This document shows positions 44,996 to 53,320 of a DNA stretch of 64,000 bases, piece by piece. The notes beneath the pieces are model-generated. The model was given only the letters and a program-made list of their open reading frames with translations. It was not told the origin of the DNA and made no database searches. Both the position numbers and the translations under genes were made by a program. The DNA lies in the NCBI GenBank assembly GCA_019359615.1, contig JAHHHA010000029.1:19503-83502 (forward strand), written 5' to 3'. The number at the start of each line of letters is the position of its first letter. The stretch's first letter is position 1. The stretch is from Cyanosarcina radialis HA8281-LM2. Its GTDB lineage: Bacteria; Cyanobacteriota; Cyanobacteriia; Cyanobacteriales; CCAP-1448.

Positions 44996-45180
44996 CGCGG
45001 AAGTCAAAAGTCAAAAGTCAAAAAGCGGATGCGCTGCGCGGAGGTTTCCTCCGCAAGCAAGCGCACCAAGCAGCGGATGCAAGTCGCGGCGAGGGAACCT
45101 CGTCATGCAGCTTGCACCAAGCAGTTGATGGCATCAACTTTCTAGCGATTGGGAATGGTAGCTTGATTTCTGCCGCTATC
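44996..45180. repeat. Composite modular repeat (family L), copy 2
   Basis: TACGCGGAAGTCAAAAGTC, GTCAAAA heptads, GCGGATGCGCTGCGCGGAGG, CAAGCGCACCAAGCAGCGGA, CGAGGGAACCTCG, then TTGATGGCATCAACTTTCTA and GCTTGATTTCTGCCGC. Same composite as 25003-25175 in inverted orientation, with one extra CGGATGCAAGTCGCGGCGAG module. Fills the 250-bp gap. Confidence 0.85.
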
Positions 45181-45240
45181 TACTAGGACCGATCGTGCAA
45201 CAGGTCTAACGAACAATGAATCGCGAACGATCGATACTTG

Positions 45241-46131
45241 CTAAACAGAGTATACAGAGTAAGCGGTTAAGATTGCCCCAGTAATAATGACGGCGATCGC
45301 ACTCATTACAGGTAGGTATCGTCTCATCCTGCCGCTTTCAGGTAAGTAATTGAGCCACTGGCGGGCATAGAGAACTGCCAAACCGATCCCTACCAAAACA
45401 GCAGATAGTCCTAAGCTAAACGAACCGATTAAGAACATTCCATAGGCAGTTTGATTTAATCCGATCGCTGTTAGTAACAGCACCAGTGCCGAAGGACATG
45501 GAATAATTCCGCCAGCAACTCCCATAGCAATCAGCGAGCCTAGCTTTCTTTCAGATTGAGTGTGTGTATGGGTATGCGAGTCATGGGAATGCAGTTCTAT
45601 CTTGTGGGATAGCCCTCCGGGCTGTCCTTCATGATGGTGATGGTGGCAATCTGAATCAGATGGGTGCTTGAGGTATTTAACCAGCAGCCAACAACCTACA
45701 ACACAAACCGTTAAACCCGCGATCGGCCCTAAAAAATGAGATAGTTGCTCTGGTAAAACGTATTGGGAGGCAAATAAAGCTACCAATCCCAGCAGGAATA
45801 CAGTTAGCATATGAGCGATCGTCGTGACAAAACCGAGAAGCACGGCATCTAAAGCCGTTCCCCTCGATCCGACTAGATATGCTGCTACCATGGTTTTCCC
45901 GTGTCCTGGTGAAAGGGCATGGCCCGCACCTAGCAAGAAAGCAATCCCTAATCCTGCTAAAGTCAAGCTGGGAGTCAGATTTTCATGGTTGAGGAGATCG
46001 AGAACAGCAGAGTCGTTTTCGGGATGGGCGAGCGCACTTTCCCCCGTCAATAACCAGATTGTTACCAACACTCCCAAGCCAAACCACCCTTGCCTATGAA
46101 CTCCGGTTAGCAGTCGCACAAAGTAGTTCAT
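45241..46131 (-). CDS. Nickel/cobalt efflux-type transporter, NicO family
   Basis: A 296-residue membrane protein, about six spans. Family motifs are LGAGHALSPGHGKTMVAAYL, with H and D-like metal residues in TM2, and GVAGGIIPCPSALVLLLTAI. The histidine-rich cytoplasmic loop CHHHHHEGQ...LHSHDSHTHTHTQ binds Ni2+ or Co2+. In this loop GQPGGLSHKI is encoded by a palindromic repeat. The start at 46131 follows a good GGAGG; the upstream codons MRQQISSGGDL are not used. Confidence 0.88.
   Translation of the reverse strand: MNYFVRLLTGVHRQGWFGLGVLVTIWLLTGESALAHPENDSAVLDLLNHENLTPSLTLAGLGIAFLLGAGHALSPGHGKTMVAAYLVGSRGTALDAVLLGFVTTIAHMLTVFLLGLVALFASQYVLPEQLSHFLGPIAGLTVCVVGCWLLVKYLKHPSDSDCHHHHHEGQPGGLSHKIELHSHDSHTHTHTQSERKLGSLIAMGVAGGIIPCPSALVLLLTAIGLNQTAYGMFLIGSFSLGLSAVLVGIGLAVLYARQWLNYLPESGRMRRYLPVMSAIAVIITGAILTAYSVYSV
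45604..45630. repeat. Family-D palindrome inside the NicO gene
   Basis: GTGGGATAGCCC...GGGCTGTCCTTC; the right arm has lost the terminal CAC of the other copies. It lies inside the His-rich loop and keeps frame. Confidence 0.85.
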
Positions 46132-46247
46132 CAGATCGCCTCCGCTACTAATCTGCTGCCGCAAAATTAAACATTATGAACTGCTGATATCGTCGATCGT
46201 AGTTCCAAACGAACTCATAAATCTGCATAAATGGATCGATCGAGCAG

Positions 46248-46775
46248 TTATAGCAACCAACTGGTCTTGGCAAAATCAGTTGATTTCCTGGTTTCCTCAT
46301 CCGAGTGTTTTTCAACTGGACGAATGTGTCCTTTGACTTTTAGTTCTTGATTTTCTTTTTTTAGCGACTTCACTTCTTCAGTCAATTTTGAGTTAGCTTC
46401 TGCTAGTTTTAAAGCAGTTTTTTTAGCCTCCGCCAACTCAGATTTTAGGTTAGATTGCTCTAATTTTTCTATGTGCGTTTTTTGCTCGAACAAATCTGTT
46501 TGCAAAGCCGTTATTTGCTCTTGTAAAGAGTTCTCTCGTTTGGTAGCTTGCTCTAATTTAGTTGTCAACTCCATTACTGTGGTTTCTAAATCGGCTTTAG
46601 TAAGATTTCGTTTAGCAGGAGTTGAGTTAGTCATATCTTCGCTCTGTGATGTTTCAGGTGTATTCGACTCGACAGATTTACTACCATTAGATGATTGAGC
46701 AGCATTTGCTGGTTTAGTAGTTAATTTCTGCCCTTCTTGGCGGATCATATCTTGCAGATTTTTTCTAGTAGCCAT
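46248..46775 (-). CDS. Coiled-coil partner of the ParA-like ATPase
   Basis: A 175-residue protein. N-terminal MATRKNLQDMIRQEGQKL, a disordered Ser/Asn-rich stretch (to about 55), then a long coiled coil (LETTVMELTTKLEQATKREN onwards to about 145), and a short C-terminal motif STDFAKTSWLL with one tryptophan. The arrangement (basic N-tip, disordered part, Gln-rich coil, C-terminal Trp) recalls partners of ParA-family positioning ATPases such as McdB; this is a comparison of layout only. TGATG overlap with the parA stop indicates translational coupling. Confidence 0.72.
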   Translation of the reverse strand: MATRKNLQDMIRQEGQKLTTKPANAAQSSNGSKSVESNTPETSQSEDMTNSTPAKRNLTKADLETTVMELTTKLEQATKRENSLQEQITALQTDLFEQKTHIEKLEQSNLKSELAEAKKTALKLAEANSKLTEEVKSLKKENQELKVKGHIRPVEKHSDEETRKSTDFAKTSWLL

Positions 46776-47410
46776 CATTCCCTCCAATCACGTTGTAATT
46801 CATCAGCGACGCGGCGGTAGTCAGCTTTGGCTTCTTGGGCGTTCTTTCCCCGCCATTGACTAATCGGTAAACCTTCCAGTGCGGCTCGTTCGTGAGCTTT
46901 ATAGGCGCGAATAAAAGCATGGCAGGTGGGAATACCTAACTGCATTAGCGTGTTTTGCGCTTCTAGGGCCTCGCCCAAGCAGCGGGCATCTACTTTAGTC
47001 AGTAGCACTCGATGGGGAACTCCTATGGGCATCACCGCTGTTTTTACTGTTTCGATCAGTGCGGCTAAGTCCATCGGGGCGCAAGGGGTGGGCAAAACTA
47101 GATAATCGGCGATCGCTAGTACCGCTGCTAATGCTTCCGAGCGTAACGCTGGCGGTGTATCTACCACTACTAAATCGTACCCTTCAATTTGGGGCAATTG
47201 CTTGAGTTTTTTGGGATCGGTTTCTTGGCAGAGGTCGAAGCCGATGTCACGTTCGCTACGCTCGGTCCACCAAGAAAGACTCCCTTGAGCATCTGCATCT
47301 ACAGCTAAAACTTTGGATTTTTCTGCCAAAATACCTGCTAATGCCATGGTGGTTGTGGTTTTACCTACGCCACCCTTACCATTAGCCACAACTACGATCT
47401 TTGTTTCCAT
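46775..47410 (-). CDS. ParA/MinD-family ATPase
   Basis: A 211-residue ATPase with deviant Walker A KGGVGKTTTTMALA near the N-terminus, Walker A' VLAVDADAQGSLSW and Walker B-like YDLVVVDTPPALRSE. It lacks the N-terminal HTH of plasmid ParA proteins, so it belongs to the type Ib/positioning group that also includes carboxysome- and cargo-positioning ATPases. The partner gene downstream overlaps. Whether it moves DNA, carboxysomes or other cargo is not decided by sequence. Confidence 0.88.
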   Translation of the reverse strand: METKIVVVANGKGGVGKTTTTMALAGILAEKSKVLAVDADAQGSLSWWTERSERDIGFDLCQETDPKKLKQLPQIEGYDLVVVDTPPALRSEALAAVLAIADYLVLPTPCAPMDLAALIETVKTAVMPIGVPHRVLLTKVDARCLGEALEAQNTLMQLGIPTCHAFIRAYKAHERAALEGLPISQWRGKNAQEAKADYRRVADELQRDWRE

Positions 47411-47492
47411 TGTTAAATAAATACTGCTATTGGCATCTTCCCGCTACGCGCCGACTTTTGCATAGTATTTATCTTCCCACAGCAGATGCCTT

Positions 47493-47640
47493 TCAAGCAC
47501 CAGGCAACTGAGGCGGGTTCCAACCAGCGATTTGCAAGATGCTTCGACCGATAGATTCGATCGCCTCTCGATTTTTCTTCAAGAAACCGACAATTCCTAC
47601 CAATTTATCGGCTCGTTTTTGGGTAAGGTGTGAGGAATAA
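47493..47640 (-). pseudogene. Gene fragment, C-terminal part
   Basis: An open end of about 45 codons without start, TQKRADKLVGIVGFLKKNRE...LQIAGWNPPQLPGA, ended by TGA. Charged helix composition suggests it was coding. Unidentified. Confidence 0.25.
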
Positions 47641-47806
47641 CTGCTTCGACATCAATGGACTTGAGCTATTAGCCAGGAGTTTTCAAACCCTGGCGGTGCT
47701 GGCTGAAATTCATGGTGCCACTTTGCCTAAAGGTAATGCGACTCAAAGAGTTAATAATTTCTTAGTTAGGTGCTTATACTACTATCTCTTTAAGTCTCAA
47801 GGCTAA
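47630..47806 (+). pseudogene. Gene fragment, 58 codons
   Basis: GTG-started frame MRNNCFDINGLELLARSFQT...LAEIHGATLPKGNATQRVNN, ended by TAA. Overlaps the minus-strand fragment at its left edge. No family recognised. Could be decayed transposase. The remaining sequence to 48135 shows no gene. Confidence 0.25.
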
Positions 47807-48135
47807 GCAAAAACTCTACTAGCGGTAGAGGATCGATCGGCTAGAGCGATCGTATTTTTAAAATCGAGCCTCTGTAAATCTAAAAAAAAGAGTAAATCAT
47901 TCTCCAGCGATGGTTCGATCGATAGATTTATTTTTTGCCCAGCAACTAATTGGAATTAATTGCCGCCTAGATCTAAGTAAGGGCGATCGACTTAACTGAG
48001 ATTGCAAGGTTTTGATTTTAACTAAATTATGTGCAAAAATGACATTTAAAATCATTTTGGCTGAAATCGGAAACATTTTTACTCATTTAGATGTCTATTT
48101 AGTCAAATAACGGTGTTTCGAGGAGCACGAAATCG

Positions 48136-49407
48136 ATGTTTAAATTCAATCGTTGGCGATCGAGAACAGCTTTGCTGATGGCGCTAGGAGTGACAACAGG
48201 CACGGTTGCGCCCACGATCGCACCTCTAATAACTCCAACGGCTGCGGTTGCCCAAAGCACTACCCAATCGACTAATTTTTCTGACGTACCATCTAACTAC
48301 TGGGCTAAGGATTTCATTACCGCTCTAGCAGCAAACGATATCATCAAAGGATTTCCTGATGGTAGTTTTAAACCGGAAGATCCGGTAACTCGCGCTCAAT
48401 TTGCGGCCATGATTAGTAAGGCTTTCAACAGAAATCAAGTGCGCGAGGGAGTAAGATTTTCCGATGTCCCATCTAACTACTGGGCGAGCAGTGCCATTCT
48501 CAAAGCTTACGAAATCGGATTCTTATCTGGTTATCCAGGCAATGTTTTCAACCCCAATCAAAGAATTCCTCGCGAGCAGGTTTTAGTTTCGCTAGCTAGC
48601 GGACTGAATTATACTCCTACTGGCACTACCGCTACGATTTTAGATTACTATAACGACACCTCGGAAATTAGTAACTACGCTCGCAATCCCATTGCTGCGG
48701 CTACCGAGAAGAAGTTAGTCGTCAACTATCCCAATCTAAAATTCCTCAGACCCGCTCGGAATGCTACGAGAGCAGAGGTAGCAGCTTTCATCTACCAAGC
48801 TTTGGTTAATTCCGGGCAAGCACAAGCAATTAACTCGGAGTATATTGTTTCTCTCTCCGGTACAACACCGCCGACGGGGGGAACTGCCTTCATCATTCCC
48901 TCTGGCAGGACTATCCCAGTTAAATACAACAAAGAAAAAATCCTGGTGACACCAGATGAAAAAGCACCTCTAACGCTGATAGTGGATGCTAACATCTCTA
49001 CTGCCGATGGGATATTGCTGATCCCAGCTAATACTGAGGTAGTAGGAGAGTTACAGCCTGCTCAAGGTGGTGGAACTCAGTTTGTGGCCCAAAATTTAGT
49101 GATGGCCGACGGTCGGAAGATGCCGATCGCTGGTACTTCTAAACCAGTGACTAAAACCGAAACCATCAGGAAAGGGGCTAGCACTGGTTCGATCATCAAA
49201 GGCGCTGTATTGGGTGCTGGTGCAGCAGCGGCAATTGCGGCTGTAACAGGCGATCGAGCGATCGCTACTGAAGAAGTTTTAGGTGGCGGCGGTGTTGGCG
49301 CTTTGATCGGATTGTTCTTGGGTCGCAATCGAGTCGATCTAATCGCGATCGATCCCGACTCCGACTTAGATATCACCTTAAGCCAAGACTTGAGAATTAC
49401 TAAATAA
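48136..49407 (+). CDS. SLH-domain envelope protein with glycine-zipper tail
   Basis: A 423-residue exported protein. Signal peptide to about residue 38 (TALLMALGVTTGTVAP...). Two clear SLH domains (FSDVPSNYWAKDFITALAAN, FSDVPSNYWASSAILKAYEI) and a weaker third (EISNYARNPIAAATEKKLVV) bind the peptidoglycan-linked polysaccharide. The C-terminal half is beta-rich and ends in a glycine zipper (GAVLGAGAAAAIAAV, GGGGVGALIGLFLG). Cyanobacterial SLH proteins often form outer-membrane porins; the short length and zipper argue for a cell-wall anchor instead. A terminator follows. Confidence 0.87.
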   Translation: MFKFNRWRSRTALLMALGVTTGTVAPTIAPLITPTAAVAQSTTQSTNFSDVPSNYWAKDFITALAANDIIKGFPDGSFKPEDPVTRAQFAAMISKAFNRNQVREGVRFSDVPSNYWASSAILKAYEIGFLSGYPGNVFNPNQRIPREQVLVSLASGLNYTPTGTTATILDYYNDTSEISNYARNPIAAATEKKLVVNYPNLKFLRPARNATRAEVAAFIYQALVNSGQAQAINSEYIVSLSGTTPPTGGTAFIIPSGRTIPVKYNKEKILVTPDEKAPLTLIVDANISTADGILLIPANTEVVGELQPAQGGGTQFVAQNLVMADGRKMPIAGTSKPVTKTETIRKGASTGSIIKGAVLGAGAAAAIAAVTGDRAIATEEVLGGGGVGALIGLFLGRNRVDLIAIDPDSDLDITLSQDLRITK

Positions 49408-49449
49408 CATCGAGTTGCTTGGCAACAGGCAATAGCCAATAAGTTAGCG

Positions 49450-49485
49450 ATCGGGAAGGAAGCTTGCAACCCTTCCCGATTTTTT
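49450..49485 (+). terminator. Rho-independent terminator after the SLH gene
   Basis: Arms ATCGGGAAGG and CCTTCCCGAT around an 11-bp loop, then TTTTTT. A textbook form 42 bp after the stop codon. Confidence 0.88.
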
Positions 49486-49653
49486 GTTATGAAGGACGAA
49501 GATACGGTGTTGTCCTAGCCAGTTGATTTTTTAGGCGATCGATTTAACTCTCCTCTGGCTTCAACTGCCGCCATGACAGCATATGCCAGGTCTAATTCAT
49601 CCTCGAAATCATGTCTGTAAATCTCATATGCACTTCAGACCAAGGGTTAATCG

Positions 49654-50118
49654 ATGGAAGATCTAAGATTTAGTTGGGAACTATTTTTCACTGATTTATT
49701 AAAAGTCCTAATTGCTTTTGTGCTAGCTTTACCGATCGCTTTGGAACGGGAACGAACTACTCGAACGGCAGGATTGCGTACCTTTCCATTGGTTGCTGTA
49801 GCTAGCTGCGGCTACGTGTTGGTTGCGATCGCCTCGATTGGAGCAGAAGCAGATGCCCAAGCACGAGTGATTCAAGGTTTAATGAGCGGTATTGGATTCA
49901 TTGGAGGGGGAGCCATTCTCAAAGGAAACGGCACGGTGCAAGGAACCGCAACAGCAGCAAGTATCTGGACAACTGGTGCGCTTGGGGCTGCGGTAGCCTA
50001 TGCTCATTACGAAATCGCAGTTTTGATGAGTGCTATTAACTATTTGACATTTCGCGTACTCACACCTATTGAACAGCACATGGATACAGCGGAGCAACAA
50101 GAAAAGGATGAGGAATAA
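49654..50118 (+). CDS. MgtC/SapB family membrane protein
   Basis: A 154-residue protein with four or five spans. Signature segments are FVLALPIALERERTTRTAGL, GLMSGIGFIGGGAILKGNGT and ATAASIWTTGALGAAVAY. The family is linked to Mg2+ stress survival and inhibition of F-ATPase in other bacteria. Without the C-terminal ACT-like domain of Salmonella MgtC, as is usual in cyanobacteria. Confidence 0.9.
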   Translation: MEDLRFSWELFFTDLLKVLIAFVLALPIALERERTTRTAGLRTFPLVAVASCGYVLVAIASIGAEADAQARVIQGLMSGIGFIGGGAILKGNGTVQGTATAASIWTTGALGAAVAYAHYEIAVLMSAINYLTFRVLTPIEQHMDTAEQQEKDEE

Positions 50119-50149
50119 CTTACCTCCACTGTTTGCAAAGCTGATTGAT

Positions 50150-51466
50150 TTAATCGTTATGGCTTAAATCTGCATTCATATTCTTCAGTGCGGCTTGCCA
50201 TCGCTCTGGCTGACGAGGTATCAATATCCTGACATCGGGGTCTGGTAAACCAATTTCAGATGCTTTCAAAGCAGCAACGATCGCCTGTCTAACTTGAGAA
50301 GTGGTGGCGACAAAGTCCGATCGCCGCGAATCTGTCCAGAACCGCGCCTCAATAATAATGTCGTCTTGTCCTAGCTCTTGAACTCGAACAGAGGCAGCGG
50401 GTTCTTCTAGTACACCATCGGTTACTTGAGCCGCTTTTTGAATCACACCGATCGCCTTTTGGAGGTCGCTATCGTAGCCAATGAATAGAGCCACACTGCC
50501 TCGACGAATCGGAACTGCCGTATTGTTGATGATACGTGAGGCGAACACTTCGGCATTAGGCACTAGCACCACTCGACCATCATAGGTGCGGAGTTGCGTC
50601 GCTCGTAACTCAATCCGCTCAACATTACCTTCTGTTTCCCCGACAATGATTTGGTCGCCTAACTCAAACGGACGCAACACCAAAATCAAGATGCCGCTAA
50701 TGAAATTAGAAAGAATGTCTTTGAGGGCAAAACCGAGTGCTAGGCTGGTTAATCCTAAGCCTGTAGCAACGGCTTGCGGATCGAAGCCAAAGGCATCGAG
50801 CGCCACGATGAACCCCAAGACCCAAACCGCATAGTAAGCAACTTGCTTGAGCAAATTCTCAACAGTAAGGTCTTCTACGATCCGCCGGAAGATTATCCGC
50901 ATCAACCAGCGAACAAAGGTTGCGATCGCCCAAAATAATCCAATCACCAAAAAGGCGGCAAGGGCGCGTGGAATAATAACAATGGCAGATTCAATTAATC
51001 GTCCGAAAGCAGTTTCAATTGAGGCTTGGACTTCTGCGGCGAATCGACCACCTGGAGAAAGTCGGCGTTCACTAGCTCGTTCTAAGGTTGTGTCAATCGC
51101 TTGCGACCATTGCGTTGCTAAGACATTCACTGTTGTCAGGTTATCTCGAGCATCCGTCTCTGTTACTGTCACCACTGGAACACCTGCGATCGTAATCGCG
51201 CGATCGGTCGTATTCGCATTCGTTGGCTCAATCCGAGGCGGTGCAATCGCATCTGGATTTTCTAATAAACGATTCATCCGTCGCTCAATTTGTCGGGCGC
51301 GTGCCGTCGCATCTAGTTCCCCAACTGCCCCAACCCGAAATACCGCTCGTCCGTCCAGACGCACCGTTGCCTGTTCGGATTGTGCTGCTGCTGAAGAAAG
51401 GAACAGCAGGATCGCTAGCAAAGTCGCGATCGTTTTCAGAAAAAATCGTTTGAATGGAGCGTTCAC
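50150..51466 (-). CDS. MscS family mechanosensitive channel
   Basis: A 438-residue channel. A signal peptide (FFLKTIATLLAILLFLSSAA) and a periplasmic domain precede three membrane spans; TM3 and the beta domain read GFALKDILSNFISGILILVL and FELGDQIIVGETEGNVERIE, the MscS hallmarks. Releases solutes on hypo-osmotic shock. Converges with mgtC, 31 bp apart. Confidence 0.9.
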   Translation of the reverse strand: MNAPFKRFFLKTIATLLAILLFLSSAAAQSEQATVRLDGRAVFRVGAVGELDATARARQIERRMNRLLENPDAIAPPRIEPTNANTTDRAITIAGVPVVTVTETDARDNLTTVNVLATQWSQAIDTTLERASERRLSPGGRFAAEVQASIETAFGRLIESAIVIIPRALAAFLVIGLFWAIATFVRWLMRIIFRRIVEDLTVENLLKQVAYYAVWVLGFIVALDAFGFDPQAVATGLGLTSLALGFALKDILSNFISGILILVLRPFELGDQIIVGETEGNVERIELRATQLRTYDGRVVLVPNAEVFASRIINNTAVPIRRGSVALFIGYDSDLQKAIGVIQKAAQVTDGVLEEPAASVRVQELGQDDIIIEARFWTDSRRSDFVATTSQVRQAIVAALKASEIGLPDPDVRILIPRQPERWQAALKNMNADLSHND

Positions 51467-51631
51467 TATAATTTCTAACTACGCAGAATGAGCAAGATTT
51501 CAAAAACTATACCTGTCATAGGCGATCGCTTGCAGTTAATCAACATTCTGCATTAGAAGGCTTTGTGGCAAATTGTGCATCTATCACAAGTCATGATTTT
51601 TGCCGATCGCTCGCCAACCCACAGTGCTAAC

Positions 51632-51673
51632 CCATGTAAATTGCGAATTGCCAACTGCGAATTGCGAATTGGT
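51632..51673. repeat. AATTGCGAATTG repeat (family K)
   Basis: AAATTGCGAATTGCCAACTG followed by CGAATTGCGAATTGG, 70 bp upstream of the phosphatase gene start. Confidence 0.65.
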
Positions 51674-51741
51674 AGAGCGATCGCCCTCCAGCAAGCTACA
51701 ATATGCTCGCACCACATCCCATGCTCTGAGGAGAAATTAGA

Positions 51742-53085
51742 TTGGCTACCAAAGTCGTTATCGTGCGTCACGGGCAAAGCAGCTATAACAGCCAGGGTAG
51801 AATCCAAGGTCGTTGCAATGATTCCATCTTGACTGAAAAAGGTCGGGCTGATGCCGAGAAATTAGGTGCTGTTCTCAATGGGATTAAATTTGATGCGATT
51901 TATAGCAGTCCTCTCCAACGGGCGCAAGATACAGCCAAGATCGTCCTCTCCTTTTTGCCGTCTGCACCGCCTTTAACTGTGGCAGATAACCTGATGGAAA
52001 TAGACTTGCCCCTATGGGAAAATCTGTTGAAGCAGGATGTAAAAGCCAAATTTCCTCAAGAATATGAGTGTTGGAAACAGCGCCCCCACGAACTGCGAAT
52101 GCTGGTTCCAGAAGGGAATGGCGTGCGGGAACACTTTCCCGTTTTAGCCCTTTACCAACAAGCAGAGTTATTTTGGCAAGAGTTGCTTCAGAGCGATCGA
52201 GGCGGTACTGTCCTCATAGTGGCCCACAATGGGATTAACCGCGCTTCGATCGGCACTGCTTTAGGGATGTCACCAGCTAGATATCATTCGATCCAGCAAT
52301 CGAATTGTGGCGTAACGGTATTGAATTTTGCCGGGGGTTGGGGCGAACCCGTGCAGCTAGAGTCTTTGAACCTGACAAGTCATGTCGGCGATATCATTCC
52401 CAAACCTCGACCGGGACACGACGGGCCGCGCTTTTTACTCGTGCGTCACGGGGAAACTGATTGGAATCGTCAGGGCAAGTTTCAAGGCAAAATCGACGTA
52501 CCCCTCAACGAGACGGGCAAGCAACAATCGCGAAAAGCTGGGGAGTTTTTGGCCTCAGTGCCGATCGATTCAGCCATTACCAGCCCGATGTTGCGTCCGA
52601 AGGAGACAGCGGAAATCATTTTGGGCGATCGCTCCGATATCCAGTTACAATTGCAACCAGATTTTAGAGAGATCGGTCACGGGTTGTGGGAAGGAAAATT
52701 AGAAGCCGAAATCGATCGAATGTATCCTGGGGAATTAGAGAAGTGGCGCACCACCCCAGAAGTGGTACAAATGCCAGAAGGGGAAAACTTGCAGCAAGTT
52801 TGGGACAGAGCGATCGCCGCTTGGGAAGATATGGTGCAGCAATTATCAGCTAACGGTACTAAAACCTATTTGGTAGTCGCTCACGATGCCACCAACAAAG
52901 TTATTCTTTGTCACCTTTTGGGTTTAAGACCAGCCGATTTCTGGAAAATCAAACAAGGCAACGGCGGTGTCACTGTCATCGACTATCCTCATGGTGCGTC
53001 GGGGATGCCCGTATTGCAAGCAATGAATATCACCACCCACATTACTGGCGGCATTCTCGATCGAACTGCTGCTGGAGCGTTGTAA
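51742..53085 (+). CDS. Tandem-domain histidine phosphatase (phosphoglycerate mutase-like)
   Basis: A 447-residue protein with two complete histidine-phosphatase domains: VVIVRHGQSSYNSQGRIQGR (residue 4 on) and FLLVRHGETDWNRQGKFQGK (about 230 on), each with its second His region (IVAHNGINRASIG; VVAHDATNKVILC). TTG start supported by AGGAGA. Cyanobacterial two-domain members have been linked to phosphoserine or phosphoglycerate turnover; substrate not decided. Confidence 0.9.
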   Translation: MATKVVIVRHGQSSYNSQGRIQGRCNDSILTEKGRADAEKLGAVLNGIKFDAIYSSPLQRAQDTAKIVLSFLPSAPPLTVADNLMEIDLPLWENLLKQDVKAKFPQEYECWKQRPHELRMLVPEGNGVREHFPVLALYQQAELFWQELLQSDRGGTVLIVAHNGINRASIGTALGMSPARYHSIQQSNCGVTVLNFAGGWGEPVQLESLNLTSHVGDIIPKPRPGHDGPRFLLVRHGETDWNRQGKFQGKIDVPLNETGKQQSRKAGEFLASVPIDSAITSPMLRPKETAEIILGDRSDIQLQLQPDFREIGHGLWEGKLEAEIDRMYPGELEKWRTTPEVVQMPEGENLQQVWDRAIAAWEDMVQQLSANGTKTYLVVAHDATNKVILCHLLGLRPADFWKIKQGNGGVTVIDYPHGASGMPVLQAMNITTHITGGILDRTAAGAL

Positions 53086-53142
53086 AGTAGGGGCGAAGCA
53101 TTTGGACAGTAACTTACAGCAGTTCTCCACTTAATAGAAAGA

Positions 53143-53187
53143 CAGACCTAACCCCCCTACCCCCCTTCCCTACGAGGGAAGGGGGAA
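53143..53187. repeat. CCTAACCCCCCTACCCCCC hairpin repeat
   Basis: CTAACCCCCCTACCCCCCTT with return arm AGGGAAGGGGG. Same family as 12447 and 42288. Confidence 0.75.
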
Positions 53188-53320
53188 ACTCAAAACCAGA
53201 TCGGGTCGCAATTTGTTGTAATAGTCTAAACCGGAATCGGTTTTCTAAATGCTTTGCCCGCAGGTGAGGTTGGGAATTGAAAGCAACTTTTCAACTCAAC
53301 GAGCGACGTTCGGCCAGCTT

